NCBI GenBank assembly: GCA_031422675.1
Contig: JANPMG010000041.1
Coordinates: 1-64,000, forward strand
DNA length: 64,000 bases
Direction of reading: 5' to 3'
Source of the DNA: JAENVU01 sp031422675
GTDB taxonomy: Bacteria > Actinomycetota > Acidimicrobiia > IMCC26256 > JAENVU01
Part shown: positions 1-8,565 of the stretch, piece by piece
Layout: every line of letters begins with the position of its first letter
Position numbering within the stretch: position 1 is the first letter of the stretch
Made by a program: the position numbers and the translations under genes
Notes under the pieces: generated by a model
The model's database searches: none
Seen by the model: the letters and a program-made list of their open reading frames with translations, nothing else
What the model was told of the DNA's origin: nothing

Positions 1-2
1 GA

Positions 3-485
3 TCGCGGCTCGTCGCCGCGCGTCTCGTGCGCGATTTGATGCGGCTCTGGTTCCTGTTCACGCGTGAGTACTGGCCGTACACCAAGTGGTTCGGTTCTGC
101 GTTCGCCCGACTGCCAGAGGCCGGCGCGCTCTCGCCACTCCTCAGCCGCGTTCTCGACGCCACCGACTTCGCATCCCGCGAATCCGCGCTCGCCTCGGCC
201 TACGAAGTCGTGGCGCAGCGCCACAACGACGCCGGACTCACCGAACCGCTCGACCCGACCGTGCGGACGTTCCACACGCGGCCGTTCCGGGTGCTCATGA
301 GTGAACGCTTCGTCGAGATAACACTCGACCGCGTGACCGACCCGTGGTTACGAGCATTGCCGCTCGTCGGCTCCGTCGACCAGTTCGTCGACTCCACCGA
401 CCTGCTCTCCGTCTCCGGGCGCGCCCATCACCTCCGCGCGCTCTACACCGGCGAGCACTACCCCGACGTCCACGGCCTCCCGTAG
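3..485 (+). CDS. DUF4037 domain protein, 5'-truncated by window edge
   Basis: The reading frame is open to the left edge, so this is only the C-terminal part, about 160 residues. A stretch reading RDLMRLWFLFTREYWPYTKW followed by a GSAFARLP block matches my recollection of the conserved core of DUF4037 proteins, a nucleotidyltransferase-associated domain of unknown substrate. The GTG at 27 is probably internal, because in-frame codons before it already read RLVAARLV, which fits the family. The gene ends at TAG, 12 bases before the acetyltransferase, so the two may be co-transcribed. Family assignment comes from motif memory and the biochemical role is unknown. Confidence 0.7.
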   Translation, partial: SRLVAARLVRDLMRLWFLFTREYWPYTKWFGSAFARLPEAGALSPLLSRVLDATDFASRESALASAYEVVAQRHNDAGLTEPLDPTVRTFHTRPFRVLMSERFVEITLDRVTDPWLRALPLVGSVDQFVDSTDLLSVSGRAHHLRALYTGEHYPDVHGLP

Positions 486-497
486 TCAGCCCGGCTC

Positions 498-1028
498 ATG
501 AACATCCGAGTCGCCAGCCCGGTCGACGCGCGCGCGATCGCGGCAGTGCATTGTGTATCGGCGCTGCATGCGTACGCCCACATCTTCCCGGCCGACGCCG
601 AACCGCCAACACCGGACGAACTCGAGCCGGAGTACTCAGCGCTCGTCACGGACTCTCATGCAGAGGTGTACGTCGCCGAGTGGGGTGCCACCATCGTCGG
701 ATCCATCGCGTTGCATCCGGACGACGACGTGCCCTCCGGCTGGCTGTTGTCGCGTCTCTACGTCACGCCCTCACATTGGCGATTGCGCATCGGCGCCATG
801 CTGCAGGACCATCTGCTCGACGCCGCCCGCGCGCGCGGGCTCACGTCGATGCACCTCTGGACGTTAGAGGCGAACGACCGCGCCCGTGCGATGTACGAAC
901 GCCGTGGCTGGCAGCTGGTTCCCGGCCGTCGCCTCGTCAACGGCGACTTCGATCCACCCATCGAAGACGTCCTCTACGAGAGGGACCTCGTGCCGCACCC
1001 GGTCGCTACCGGAAGTCGCGGGATTTGA
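498..1028 (+). CDS. GNAT family N-acetyltransferase
   Basis: This 176-residue protein has the GNAT fold signature. Motif A spans residues 88-110 (RLYVTPSHWRLRIGAML), with the acetyl-CoA pyrophosphate loop around RLRIGA. Motif B follows at 126-139 (NDRARAMYERRGWQ). It should transfer an acetyl group from acetyl-CoA to an amine; the acceptor cannot be read from sequence. It lies 12 bases after the DUF4037 gene in the same direction. Its last 23 bases overlap the end of dnaE2, which converges from the other strand. The ATG at 498 gives a normal GNAT length. Confidence 0.85.
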   Translation: MNIRVASPVDARAIAAVHCVSALHAYAHIFPADAEPPTPDELEPEYSALVTDSHAEVYVAEWGATIVGSIALHPDDDVPSGWLLSRLYVTPSHWRLRIGAMLQDHLLDAARARGLTSMHLWTLEANDRARAMYERRGWQLVPGRRLVNGDFDPPIEDVLYERDLVPHPVATGSRGI

Positions 1029-4000
1029 GGGCGTCGGCCAAGCTCAACGGCAGGGCCTCGATCCGTTGGGCCAACAGGTTGACCACACCTTGGTGGCGTT
1101 CCAACAGTCCGCGCACCCGCAGCGCGGGTGAGCCGCGCGCCACCTTGCGGTAGCGCTTCCACACTCCCCCGGTACAGATCACGTTGGTCAACCCGGTCTC
1201 GTCTTCCAGGTTCAGGAACACGGTGCCCTTCGCGGTCTCGGGCTGTTGTCGGTGCGTGACGATGCCGGCCACTTCCACGATCGTGCCCGCCGGCAACTCG
1301 CGGAGCGCGCGAGAGGTCACGACCCCACGCGCGGTCAACTCGACGCGCACGAACTCGGTGGGATGCCGATCCGGCGACAGACCCGTCGCCCACAAATCGG
1401 CCGCGGTCTCTTCCACGTCGGTCATCCCCGGCAACGGCGGTGCCTCCACACCCACCGCGGTGTGCGGCAAGTGGCCCGGACGGGCGTCACGCAACGCACC
1501 CGCGGCCCACAATCCGGACCGCCGGTCGATGTCGAAACAAGCGAATGCCCCTGCGGTCGCGAGTGCCTCCAACGCGTCGACCGGCGCTTCGGTCCGACGC
1601 GCGAAATCCTCCAAATCGGTGAACGGCGACACCTCGCGTTCTTCGTCGATCCGGTCGAGGAGGGCGGCGGACAACCCGCGCACGTACCGCAACCCGATCC
1701 GCATCGCATGGATCGACGGATCGGCATGCCACCCCGGCTGGGGATACCCGATGGGACCCGCGGATTCGGGACGCGCCTCGAGCGTGCAGTCCCGTCGGGA
1801 ACGAGCCAGACAGGGGCCGAGCACCTCCACCCCGTGCCGACGCGCGTCGCGCACCAACGTGTGCGGCGAGTAGAAGCCCATCGGCTGCGCGTTCAGCAAC
1901 GCGCACGCGAACTCGGCCGGGTAGTGGAGCTTGATCCACGAGCTGGAGTACACAAGGTAGGCGAACGACACCGAGTGGCTCTCGGGAAACCCGAAGCTGG
2001 CGAACGCTTCGAGCTTGTGCGCGATCTCTTCTGCGGTCTCGCCGGTGATCCCACGCTCGGCCATGCCACTCATCAGGCGGTCCCGCATCCGCGCCATGCG
2101 CGCCTTCGAGCGCTTGGACCCCATCGCCTGGCGCAGTTGGTCGGCCTCCCCCGCACTGAACCCGGCCGCGTCGATCGCCATCTGCATGAGCTGTTCCTGG
2201 AACAACGGGATCCCGAGCGTCTTGGCCAGACACGGTTCCAACAACGGGTGCGGATACGTCACCTCCTCCTCGCCGTTGCGGCGCCGGAGATACGGGTGCA
2301 CCGACCCACCCTGGATCGGCCCCGGACGAATCAACGCGACCTCCACCACTAGGTCGTAGAAGCACTCCGGCCGCAGGCGCGGCAGCGTGGCCATCTGCGC
2401 GCGGCTCTCCACCTGGAACACGCCGATCGTGTCGGCCGCGGTGAGGAGCGCGTACACCTCGGGCTCTTGAGGAATCGTCGCGAGATCGATCTCGAGGTTC
2501 TCGTGCTCACGAACGAGATCGACAGCAAGGTGCAACATCGTGAGCATCCCGAGGCCGAGGAGATCGAACTTCACCAGGCCGGCCGCCGCGCAGTCGTCCT
2601 TGTCCCACTGGAGCACCGAGCGGTTCTCCATCCGCGCCCATTCGACGGGACAGCACTCCACCAACGGTCGATCGGCCATCACCATCCCCCCCGAATGGAT
2701 CCCGAGGTGGCGGGGAAAGTCCTGCACCGCGTCGGCGAGTTGCAACACCAACTCGGGAACCGGCGGCGCGTCCTCACTCTGGCGGAAGTCGTCGAACGCG
2801 CCGTCACGTAAGCGCCATCGGTCGATCCACTTGGTGAGCGCATCCGCATGGCCCGGCGAGAGGCCCGCAACTTTGGCCATCTCCCGCAGCGCCGAGCGCG
2901 GCCGGTACGTGATCACGTTCGCCACCTGCGCGGCCCGATCCCGGCCGTAGGACTCATAGACGTACTGGATCACCTCTTCTCGACGTTGATGTTCGATGTC
3001 CAGGTCGATGTCGGGCGGACCGTCGCGTTCGGTGGAGAGGAACCGTTCGAAGAGCAGACCGAGCGCGACGGCATCGGCCTTGGTCACCCCGAGCGCGTAA
3101 CAGACGGCACTGTTGGCCGCGCTCCCTCGACCCTGGCAATAGATGTTCTGCGTCCGGCAGAAGTCGACGATGTCGTGCAGCAACAAGAAGTAGCCCGGGA
3201 AGTCGAGCTGGTCGATCACGCTGAGCTCGTAGTCGATCTGGCGCATCGCCTGCTCGTACTGCGCGTGCGTGCGCGGGTAGTACACGGCCGCGCCGCGCCG
3301 CGTGAGCTCGCGCAGCCAACTCATGTCGGTGTGGCCGTCGGGGACGGGATAGTTCGGCAGATTCGGCACTGCCACCTTCAGGTCGAACGCACACGCGGCC
3401 GCGATGTCGACGGTGCGCTCCACCGCCCCCGGATAACGCGCGAACCGTCGCAGTTGCTCCGCGGCGCTGCGCAGGTGCGCGAAGGGCGTGGCCGGCAACC
3501 ATCCGTCGAGTTCGTCGAGACTGCGCCGCGACCGGATCGCGGCGAGTGCGGTGGCGAGTTGTCGACGGTCGGGGGTGGCGTAGTGCACGTTGTTGGTGGC
3601 GATCACCTCGGTGCCGGTTCGCATCGCGAGTTGCGCGAGCGCATCATTGCGCGGCCGGTCCAGGGGATCGCCGTGATCCCACAACTCCACCAAGACCCGA
3701 TCCCGGCCGAACGCGCGCACGAGCTGTTCGAGCGCGTGCTGCGCGGCCGCGGGGCCGTCACGCATCAACGCCGCGGGCACGACACCCTTCCGGCATCCGG
3801 TGGTGGTGAACCAATGACCTTGCGCAGTGGATGCCGCCTGGATCAACTGCTCGAAGCTCAGCTGCGGAGCGCCCTTCTCGCCACGCATCTGCGCGTCGCT
3901 GATGGTGCGCGCCAACGCCGCGTACCCGGCCGGACCCTCGGCCAGGATCAGTGCGTGCTCCCCCGGAATCTCCGCAAGCCCACTGGTCGAGCTCGCGCCT

Positions 4001-4281
4001 CGGGATGTGCCCGCAGATCGTGCGGCGAACGTTCGTCGCTCGGACCCACTCGGCTGATCGATTCCCAACGTGAGTTCCGCACCGAACACGGTGGGGAGAC
4101 CGATCGGTCGGGCCGCTTCCGCGAAGCGCACCACTCCGTAGAGGCCGTCGTGATCGGTGACCGCGAGGCCGGTCAGCCCGAGCCGGTGCGCCTCCTCGGC
4201 CAGCTCCTCGGGGTGGCTGGCTCCGTCCAGGAACGAGAAATTCGTATGGCAGTGCAGCTCCGCATAACCCGTCCCGACCAT
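1006..4281 (-). CDS. dnaE2: Error-prone DNA polymerase III alpha subunit DnaE2
   Basis: The 1091-residue protein is the SOS-induced alternative C-family polymerase that performs translesion synthesis with ImuA' and ImuB. The N-terminal PHP domain starts within the first residues (AELHCHTNFSFLDGASHPEE). The catalytic palm carries PPDIDLDIE near residue 421, supplying active-site aspartates. The C-terminus has an OB-fold region (GTIVEVAGIVTHRQQPETAKG) but is shorter than that of replicative DnaE1, as expected for DnaE2. A perfect LexA-type palindrome lies 55-68 bases upstream of the ATG at 4281, with a TACGCT -10-like hexamer between. Its partners imuA' and imuB are about 1.4 kb away on the same strand. 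The assignment is strong. Confidence 0.95.
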   Translation of the reverse strand: MVGTGYAELHCHTNFSFLDGASHPEELAEEAHRLGLTGLAVTDHDGLYGVVRFAEAARPIGLPTVFGAELTLGIDQPSGSERRTFAARSAGTSRGASSTSGLAEIPGEHALILAEGPAGYAALARTISDAQMRGEKGAPQLSFEQLIQAASTAQGHWFTTTGCRKGVVPAALMRDGPAAAQHALEQLVRAFGRDRVLVELWDHGDPLDRPRNDALAQLAMRTGTEVIATNNVHYATPDRRQLATALAAIRSRRSLDELDGWLPATPFAHLRSAAEQLRRFARYPGAVERTVDIAAACAFDLKVAVPNLPNYPVPDGHTDMSWLRELTRRGAAVYYPRTHAQYEQAMRQIDYELSVIDQLDFPGYFLLLHDIVDFCRTQNIYCQGRGSAANSAVCYALGVTKADAVALGLLFERFLSTERDGPPDIDLDIEHQRREEVIQYVYESYGRDRAAQVANVITYRPRSALREMAKVAGLSPGHADALTKWIDRWRLRDGAFDDFRQSEDAPPVPELVLQLADAVQDFPRHLGIHSGGMVMADRPLVECCPVEWARMENRSVLQWDKDDCAAAGLVKFDLLGLGMLTMLHLAVDLVREHENLEIDLATIPQEPEVYALLTAADTIGVFQVESRAQMATLPRLRPECFYDLVVEVALIRPGPIQGGSVHPYLRRRNGEEEVTYPHPLLEPCLAKTLGIPLFQEQLMQMAIDAAGFSAGEADQLRQAMGSKRSKARMARMRDRLMSGMAERGITGETAEEIAHKLEAFASFGFPESHSVSFAYLVYSSSWIKLHYPAEFACALLNAQPMGFYSPHTLVRDARRHGVEVLGPCLARSRRDCTLEARPESAGPIGYPQPGWHADPSIHAMRIGLRYVRGLSAALLDRIDEEREVSPFTDLEDFARRTEAPVDALEALATAGAFACFDIDRRSGLWAAGALRDARPGHLPHTAVGVEAPPLPGMTDVEETAADLWATGLSPDRHPTEFVRVELTARGVVTSRALRELPAGTIVEVAGIVTHRQQPETAKGTVFLNLEDETGLTNVICTGGVWKRYRKVARGSPALRVRGLLERHQGVVNLLAQRIEALPLSLADALKSRDFR

Positions 4282-4335
4282 CTCGCCACTCTCGCCACTC
4301 TCGAGTCCGCCACCTCAGGGACGGGCGAGCGTAAA

Positions 4336-4349
4336 CGAACATATGTTCG
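4336..4349. promoter_or_regulatory. LexA (SOS) box of dnaE2
   Basis: CGAACATATGTTCG is a perfect 14-bp palindrome matching the actinobacterial LexA consensus (CGAAC-N4-GTTCG). It sits just upstream of a TACGCT hexamer reading toward dnaE2, so bound LexA would block initiation. A second perfect box of the same type precedes imuA', so both halves of the mutasome are predicted to be induced together by DNA damage. Confidence 0.93.
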
Positions 4350-4503
4350 CTTGTCCAGCGCGATCCGACGTCCCGCGGGACACCGGACGGTCGCTCGGGA
4401 ACGTTCACTGTCCCCGCAGCCACCCGTACGGTGGCTGGCGGGCCACTGAAGCGGAAAGACTCGGGCCCGCCATCGAGCCGTGACGATCGGCGAGACTGAC
4501 CGG

Positions 4504-4932
4504 ATGACCATCGAACTCGTACCGCTGTGCACGATCACCGCCGGCCTCTCGGAGCCGTTCATCCTCCCGGACACGCCGTCGGGCACGCGGGCGATCGTCG
4601 AAGTCGAGTCCTTCGTGGTCACCGGCGACCGCGTACGCGGGCAGCTCAAGGGCCGCGCCGCGGCCGACTGGCTCACCATCGACAGCCGGGCCATGGGCAC
4701 CCTCGACGTGCGCGCGCTCATCGAGACCGACGACGGTGCGTTGATCTTCACCACTTACCGCGGCCGCCTCGACCTGTCGATGGGCGCCGGCGCACTCCCC
4801 GTCTATTCGGCGCCGCTGTTCGACACCGGTGACGAGCGCTACCTCTGGATCAACGGCATTCAAGCGGTCGGCAAGGGCGCAGGATCGGCCGACGGCACCG
4901 AGCTCGTCTACGAGATCTTCGAGGTTCGCTGA
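4504..4932 (+). CDS. DUF3237 (UPF0311) domain protein
   Basis: This small protein of about 142 residues belongs to the DUF3237 family: an N-terminal MTIELVPLCTITAG strand, a central GRAAADWLTIDSRAMGTLDVRA segment and a C-terminal YLWINGIQAVGKG block. I chose the ATG at 4504 because family members begin just before this strand; a GTG at 4480 would add eight residues. No catalytic function is established for the family. It is oriented against dnaE2 and imuB, between which it lies, with the dnaE2 promoter region immediately to its left. Confidence 0.8.
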   Translation: MTIELVPLCTITAGLSEPFILPDTPSGTRAIVEVESFVVTGDRVRGQLKGRAAADWLTIDSRAMGTLDVRALIETDDGALIFTTYRGRLDLSMGAGALPVYSAPLFDTGDERYLWINGIQAVGKGAGSADGTELVYEIFEVR

Positions 4933-4949
4933 TCGGGGCCGGACCACGA

Positions 4950-4969
4950 GACGCGATTCGGGTCGCGTC
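4950..4969 (+). terminator. Short hairpin after the DUF3237 gene
   Basis: GACGCGA and TCGCGTC form a 7-bp perfect stem with a 6-base loop, 17 bases after the DUF3237 stop. There is no U-tract, so it is at best a weak or actinobacterial-style terminator. Confidence 0.35.
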
Positions 4970-4989
4970 GACCGCGCCTTCGGAGTCGG

Positions 4990-4995
4990 TAGGTT
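4990..4995 (+). promoter_or_regulatory. Leaderless -10 element of the MOSC gene
   Basis: TAGGTT ends six bases before the ATG at 5002. This spacing places the transcription start at the start codon and supports that ATG. Confidence 0.6.
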
Positions 4996-5001
4996 CACGT
5001 C

Positions 5002-5682
5002 ATGACCAGCGGCCCAACACTTCGCGTGCTCCAAACGTTCGTCGGGCGCCCGGCGCCGATCGGCTCCACCCGCAACGGCGCCGTGATCAGCGCGATCCGC
5101 AAGGCGCCGGTCCGAGCCACCACACTCGCACTCAGCCCGATCAATCTCGCGGGTGACGACCAGGCCGACCGGTCCGTGCACGGCGGGCCCGACAAGGCGG
5201 TGTACTGCTACCCCTCCGAGCACATCGGCGCGTGGCAGGCCGACGGCTTCGACCTCCCTGCGGGCTCGGTCGGCGAGAACGTCAGCGTCGGCGGCGGCCG
5301 GGAGACCGACGTGCGCATCGGAGATACGTTCCGATGGGGCACCGCCACGATCCAGATCAGCCAACCGCGCGCACCGTGTTTCAAGCTCACGATGCACACC
5401 GGCCGCAAGGACATCGGCCCGCGCTTGATCGAGACGAAGCGCAGTGGTTGGTATGTCCGCGTCCTCAACGCGGGGATCGTCGAGACGAACGGTGAGCTCG
5501 AGTTCGTCGATCGCGACGACGCCGCGCCCACCGTCGCCGAGACCTTCGCGGTGATGTTCTCGGGCGTGCACCCCGAAGCCGACGATGCGGAGGTCGTGCG
5601 TCGGGTCGTGCAGTGCGCGTCACTCTCACCTGAGTGGCTCGGCTACATCTCCGCTCGAAATCCGTTGGTACATCAGTCGTAG
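5002..5682 (+). CDS. MOSC domain-containing protein (YiiM-like)
   Basis: The 226-residue protein has the MOSC core. GDDQADRSVHGGPDKAVY at residues 51-68 is the typical YiiM/MOSC signature, and Cys126 in PRAPCFKL is the conserved cysteine of the fold. MOSC proteins bind or transfer sulfur ligated to the molybdenum cofactor or act on N-hydroxylated substrates; which applies here is unknown. A leaderless promoter precedes it. Its 3' end overlaps the convergent imuB by 10 bases, so the gene sits inside the SOS locus on the opposite strand. No sequence feature links it functionally to mutagenesis. Confidence 0.88.
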   Translation: MTSGPTLRVLQTFVGRPAPIGSTRNGAVISAIRKAPVRATTLALSPINLAGDDQADRSVHGGPDKAVYCYPSEHIGAWQADGFDLPAGSVGENVSVGGGRETDVRIGDTFRWGTATIQISQPRAPCFKLTMHTGRKDIGPRLIETKRSGWYVRVLNAGIVETNGELEFVDRDDAAPTVAETFAVMFSGVHPEADDAEVVRRVVQCASLSPEWLGYISARNPLVHQS

Positions 5683-7244
5683 ACGGCAGCGATCGTGGCG
5701 GCGCCGCGTTCGACGTTCACGAGACACGCGAGCGACTCCTCGATCACCACCTGCCACGTGACCCGGCGCGATCGCGACGCACGATCCCACCATCGCACGT
5801 CCTGCGCCCAGGGGCCGGCGAACGCCGTGATCACACCACCGCCGGACGGGAGGGCTGCGCTGCGCAACTCGGCGGGCGCCGCCGAGAGATCGCCACGCGC
5901 GGACACCATCACCGGCCGGCCCCCATCGTCGAGCAGACTCGCCGCGCTCGGCGGATCAAACACGCGCGCCGGGGCCGGACCGGGAATGGTGCCGGGCCAC
6001 GGCGGAATCTCGACCGTCACCGGTCCTGCCACCGGACCGATCGGCGCGTGCGGCGACGGTTCACGCGGTTCACCCCACGGCACCCACCGAATCCGTTCCG
6101 TCGGCGTGCGCCCGCCCTGGGGTACCGCCGTCACCACCTGGTCCGGACCCAGCAGACCTTGGAGTCGGGCGAAGACCCGTTCCGCGCGATCCGTTGCCGC
6201 CGCATCGCCACCCCAGAACCCCAACTGACGACCCGACGCGGGGATCACCTGGTCCGGGATCAGGCAAAGCCGGGTGAGGCCCCCGGTCAGTCCTCCGGTT
6301 GCGGTCAGCCACCCATCGAGTTGCCAGCGCACCCGTTCGGCGAGAGCACCGGGCGTCAACGCACCTTCGTGTCGCCACGCGCGGGAGAGGTGCTCACCGT
6401 GCTCGGATTCCACCTCCACCACCACCTGCGTACACGCCAACCCGCGTGCCGCCAACCGATCCAACAGCCGATCGGCGAGACCCTTCGCAACGAACGCCAC
6501 CGCGTCCACCCGATCCGCCGGCGGATCCAGCTCGGTGCTCACTTCGAAGTCCGGCGGCGGGGTGGTGAGCGCCGGGGGGTGCGCGTCTTCCCCGCGCGCG
6601 AGTCGGTGCGCGGTGAGACCCTCGCGGCCGAGCCGCGCGAGTACCGCCGGGGCCGGGAGCGCCGCAAACGCCCCCAAGGTGCGAAGCCCCAAGCGCGTGA
6701 GCAAGTCCGCGAGCGCCGCGTCGCCCAACGCGCCGACCGGCCAGCAGGCCAGGAACGTGGGGGTCTCGCCCGCCGGGACGATCACCGATCGGCGCGCTGC
6801 GAGCCGCGCCGCGAATCCACCGTCGGCAATCCCGATCCGGAGTTCGACGATGCCGGCGGTCCCCACCGCGTCCCGGATCCGTTCCGCGAGCCCGCCGTCA
6901 CCACCGTGATACCGGGACGGGCCGCGCGTCGGGAAGGACAACACCCCCGGCCGATCCATGACGACGCGCGGGGTGATCGATTCGACCGCGCGCGCGACGG
7001 GCTCGAAGACGCGCGCTTCGTCCGCCGGGTCGACGGCCAGGATCACGATTCCCGGACACGCGGCTTCGGCTTCTCGTTGCCGATTCCCGATCCGCACGCC
7101 CGCGTCACGCGCCTCGGCTGAGACCGCCACCACTCGGTGCCGATCCAACACGGCCACCGGGCCCTCCATCGGTGCGACCCCCGAACGGCGCGCCGCCACC
7201 ACCGGCCAGTCCGGACACCACAAACACAACGTGCGAACCGCCAC
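5673..7244 (-). CDS. imuB: ImuB, Y-family-like mutasome subunit
   Basis: This 523-residue protein is the non-catalytic Y-family polymerase homologue that couples DnaE2 to the sliding clamp. The N-terminus RTLCLWCPDWPVVAA is a recognisable ImuB opening. A beta-clamp-binding-like motif QLGFWGG lies at residues 340-346. The C-terminal region ends with a segment (ESLACLVNVERG) common in the family. ImuB family members lack the usual catalytic carboxylates. The GTG start at 7244 is three bases after the imuA' stop, so the two are translated as an operon under the LexA box upstream of imuA'. Confidence 0.93.
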   Translation of the reverse strand: MAVRTLCLWCPDWPVVAARRSGVAPMEGPVAVLDRHRVVAVSAEARDAGVRIGNRQREAEAACPGIVILAVDPADEARVFEPVARAVESITPRVVMDRPGVLSFPTRGPSRYHGGDGGLAERIRDAVGTAGIVELRIGIADGGFAARLAARRSVIVPAGETPTFLACWPVGALGDAALADLLTRLGLRTLGAFAALPAPAVLARLGREGLTAHRLARGEDAHPPALTTPPPDFEVSTELDPPADRVDAVAFVAKGLADRLLDRLAARGLACTQVVVEVESEHGEHLSRAWRHEGALTPGALAERVRWQLDGWLTATGGLTGGLTRLCLIPDQVIPASGRQLGFWGGDAAATDRAERVFARLQGLLGPDQVVTAVPQGGRTPTERIRWVPWGEPREPSPHAPIGPVAGPVTVEIPPWPGTIPGPAPARVFDPPSAASLLDDGGRPVMVSARGDLSAAPAELRSAALPSGGGVITAFAGPWAQDVRWWDRASRSRRVTWQVVIEESLACLVNVERGAATIAAVYD

Positions 7245-7247
7245 GGG

Positions 7248-7961
7248 TCACCCCGCGAGTTCGAGCGGCGCGCGCATCGGCACCACGGTGGAGCGGCCAC
7301 GGGTGGTGACCTCGACGACGGGTGCACGTGCAGTCAGGACACCGTCGCCCGCGCCGATCCCCGACCACGCTCCGCCCTGGGTCCGGAGCCGGACCGCGGC
7401 TTCCACCGGCCACGCACGCGCGTCGGGCGCGAACGCGACCAACACTGCGCCGCGCTCGCGCGCCCGAGCCGCGAGCCGACGCGCATCACTCGCGCGCACC
7501 GCGCGCGGCACTTCGGCCAGCACGACGCTCACGCCGTCGAGGAGCGCCGCCACCACCGTGGCCCACCGGTCTCGCGGCACCGCGCGCACCACGGCGAAGC
7601 GCGCCAGGTCCACTCCGGCTTCCGCGGCGGCCAATCCGCCGAGCGTGCCGGAATCGTCCACCATCGCCGCCCACTCACCCGCCGCAGTGGCGGCCGCGGC
7701 GATGCCCAACACCGCGCTCGTCAACCCGGATCCGGCGGCGCCACCTGCGGCGATCACCGTGCCCCGCTGCACCGACGGAACTGCACCGGCCAACGGACCG
7801 GGCACGATCAACCCGCGATCCCGGGCCAACATCGTGGGCGCGCGGGCCGCGCCCACCGCCGCCAGATGCGCACGGGCGGCGGCGTCTCGCCGCGGGACGC
7901 CCGAGACATCACCCGAAACAACAACATCCGAGATTTCGGTGGGCGTCACGGTGGAACTCAT
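7248..7961 (-). CDS. imuA: ImuA' RecA-like mutasome subunit
   Basis: A 237-residue RecA-related protein directly upstream of imuB. It is the actinobacterial ImuA' type, required with ImuB and DnaE2 for damage-induced mutagenesis. The segment GGAAGSGLTS (residues 73-82) sits where a Walker A motif would be but lacks the lysine (GLT instead of GKT), so ATP hydrolysis is doubtful. Strand-helix blocks and a C-terminal LRTQGGAWSGIG segment fit the family. The start is fixed by TAGCGT six bases before the ATG and by the LexA box just beyond. Confidence 0.9.
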   Translation of the reverse strand: MSSTVTPTEISDVVVSGDVSGVPRRDAAARAHLAAVGAARAPTMLARDRGLIVPGPLAGAVPSVQRGTVIAAGGAAGSGLTSAVLGIAAAATAAGEWAAMVDDSGTLGGLAAAEAGVDLARFAVVRAVPRDRWATVVAALLDGVSVVLAEVPRAVRASDARRLAARARERGAVLVAFAPDARAWPVEAAVRLRTQGGAWSGIGAGDGVLTARAPVVEVTTRGRSTVVPMRAPLELAG

Positions 7962-7974
7962 GTCCGAACGCTAC

Positions 7975-7988
7975 CGAACGTACGTTCG
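7975..7988. promoter_or_regulatory. LexA (SOS) box of imuA'-imuB
   Basis: CGAACGTACGTTCG is a perfect 14-bp palindrome of the actinobacterial SOS-box type. It abuts a leaderless -10 hexamer (TAGCGT, minus strand, 7968-7973) six bases before the imuA' ATG, so LexA would cover the core promoter. Confidence 0.93.
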
Positions 7989-7990
7989 CC

Positions 7991-8050
7991 CGTCCATTCG
8001 CGGCTCGCCCATTCGCGGCCCGCCCATTCGCAGGGCGTCCGTTCGCGGGG
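7991..8050. repeat. Four 15-bp tandem repeats upstream of the imuA' SOS promoter
   Basis: Units at 7991-8005, 8006-8020, 8021-8035 and 8036-8050 follow the pattern CG(T/C)CC(A/G)TTCGC(G/A)GNN. They begin three bases beyond the LexA box and fill the space to the next gene end at 8057. Read on the imuA' strand, each unit contains GCGAA(T/C)GG, which resembles one arm of the SOS box. Confidence 0.85.
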
Positions 8051-8056
8051 CGGAAA

Positions 8057-8416
8057 TCAGTCGAGGGCGACGGGGGGCGGTGCCTCGAGACCGCGCGCCT
8101 CGTATGACCAACCGGCGTCGTCGCCGTAGTACTCGAAGAGGTGCTCGATCAGGTACTGGACCCGGGGCTCGAACGTCGCCCAACTCTCGGCCGGCGCCTC
8201 GACGGTGACTGCATTCGAGTAGATCGTGACGCTCAGCGCACCGCCCTCGATGAGGCGAGCCGCGAGCACGTCGGGCGGACGCATGCCCTTGGACTTCGCT
8301 TCCTCGACTGTCGAATATCGCTCGAGTTCCATGCCCGTGAGCGACCGGTTGAGGTCGAAGAGACGGACGGCAGGAGACGCCCCCGCGCGTGATGTCACCG
8401 TGATCGGCTGGCCCAT
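8057..8416 (-). CDS. Conserved hypothetical protein, possibly Nfu N-terminal-like fold
   Basis: A 119-residue protein of unknown function. I chose the ATG at 8416 over the one six codons upstream because TAACCT lies exactly seven bases before it, giving a leaderless start. The middle and end (IEGGALSVTIYSNAVTVEA, then a W-rich helix) loosely resemble the N-terminal domain of Nfu iron-sulfur scaffold proteins, in which a VFI..nfITV strand precedes a helix. No cysteine pair is present, so it would not itself bind a cluster. This resemblance is a weak inference. It lies downstream of rnhB on the same strand, separated by 149 bases. Confidence 0.65.
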   Translation of the reverse strand: MGQPITVTSRAGASPAVRLFDLNRSLTGMELERYSTVEEAKSKGMRPPDVLAARLIEGGALSVTIYSNAVTVEAPAESWATFEPRVQYLIEHLFEYYGDDAGWSYEARGLEAPPPVALD

Positions 8417-8565
8417 GACGGCGAGGTTACCCATTGGAACCGCTCCGTCTCGGCAAGACCCGAGCCGTAGTGAGGAACGAACGGAGGCGAGCAGATTCGC
8501 AGCGAGCCCACGAAACCCACATCCGTCAGAGCCGCGAGCGGAGAATCAATAAAGACGAGAATCAA
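8417..8565. other. Intergenic spacer between rnhB and the 119-residue protein gene
   Basis: The spacer holds the -10 of the downstream gene (TAACCT, minus strand, 8424-8429). It also holds an AT-rich stretch with the 10-bp direct repeat GAGAATCAAT at 8541-8550 and 8557-8566; the second copy runs into the rnhB stop codon. No hairpin terminator is evident. Confidence 0.5.

Noticed and set aside
1184..4449. Several long plus-strand frames opposite dnaE2
   Set aside because: They are GC-driven shadows of dnaE2, with Arg/Pro/Ala-rich products and no family resemblance.
7991..8050. CRISPR-like array
   Set aside because: The 15-bp units are contiguous without spacers, so this is a tandem repeat, not a CRISPR.
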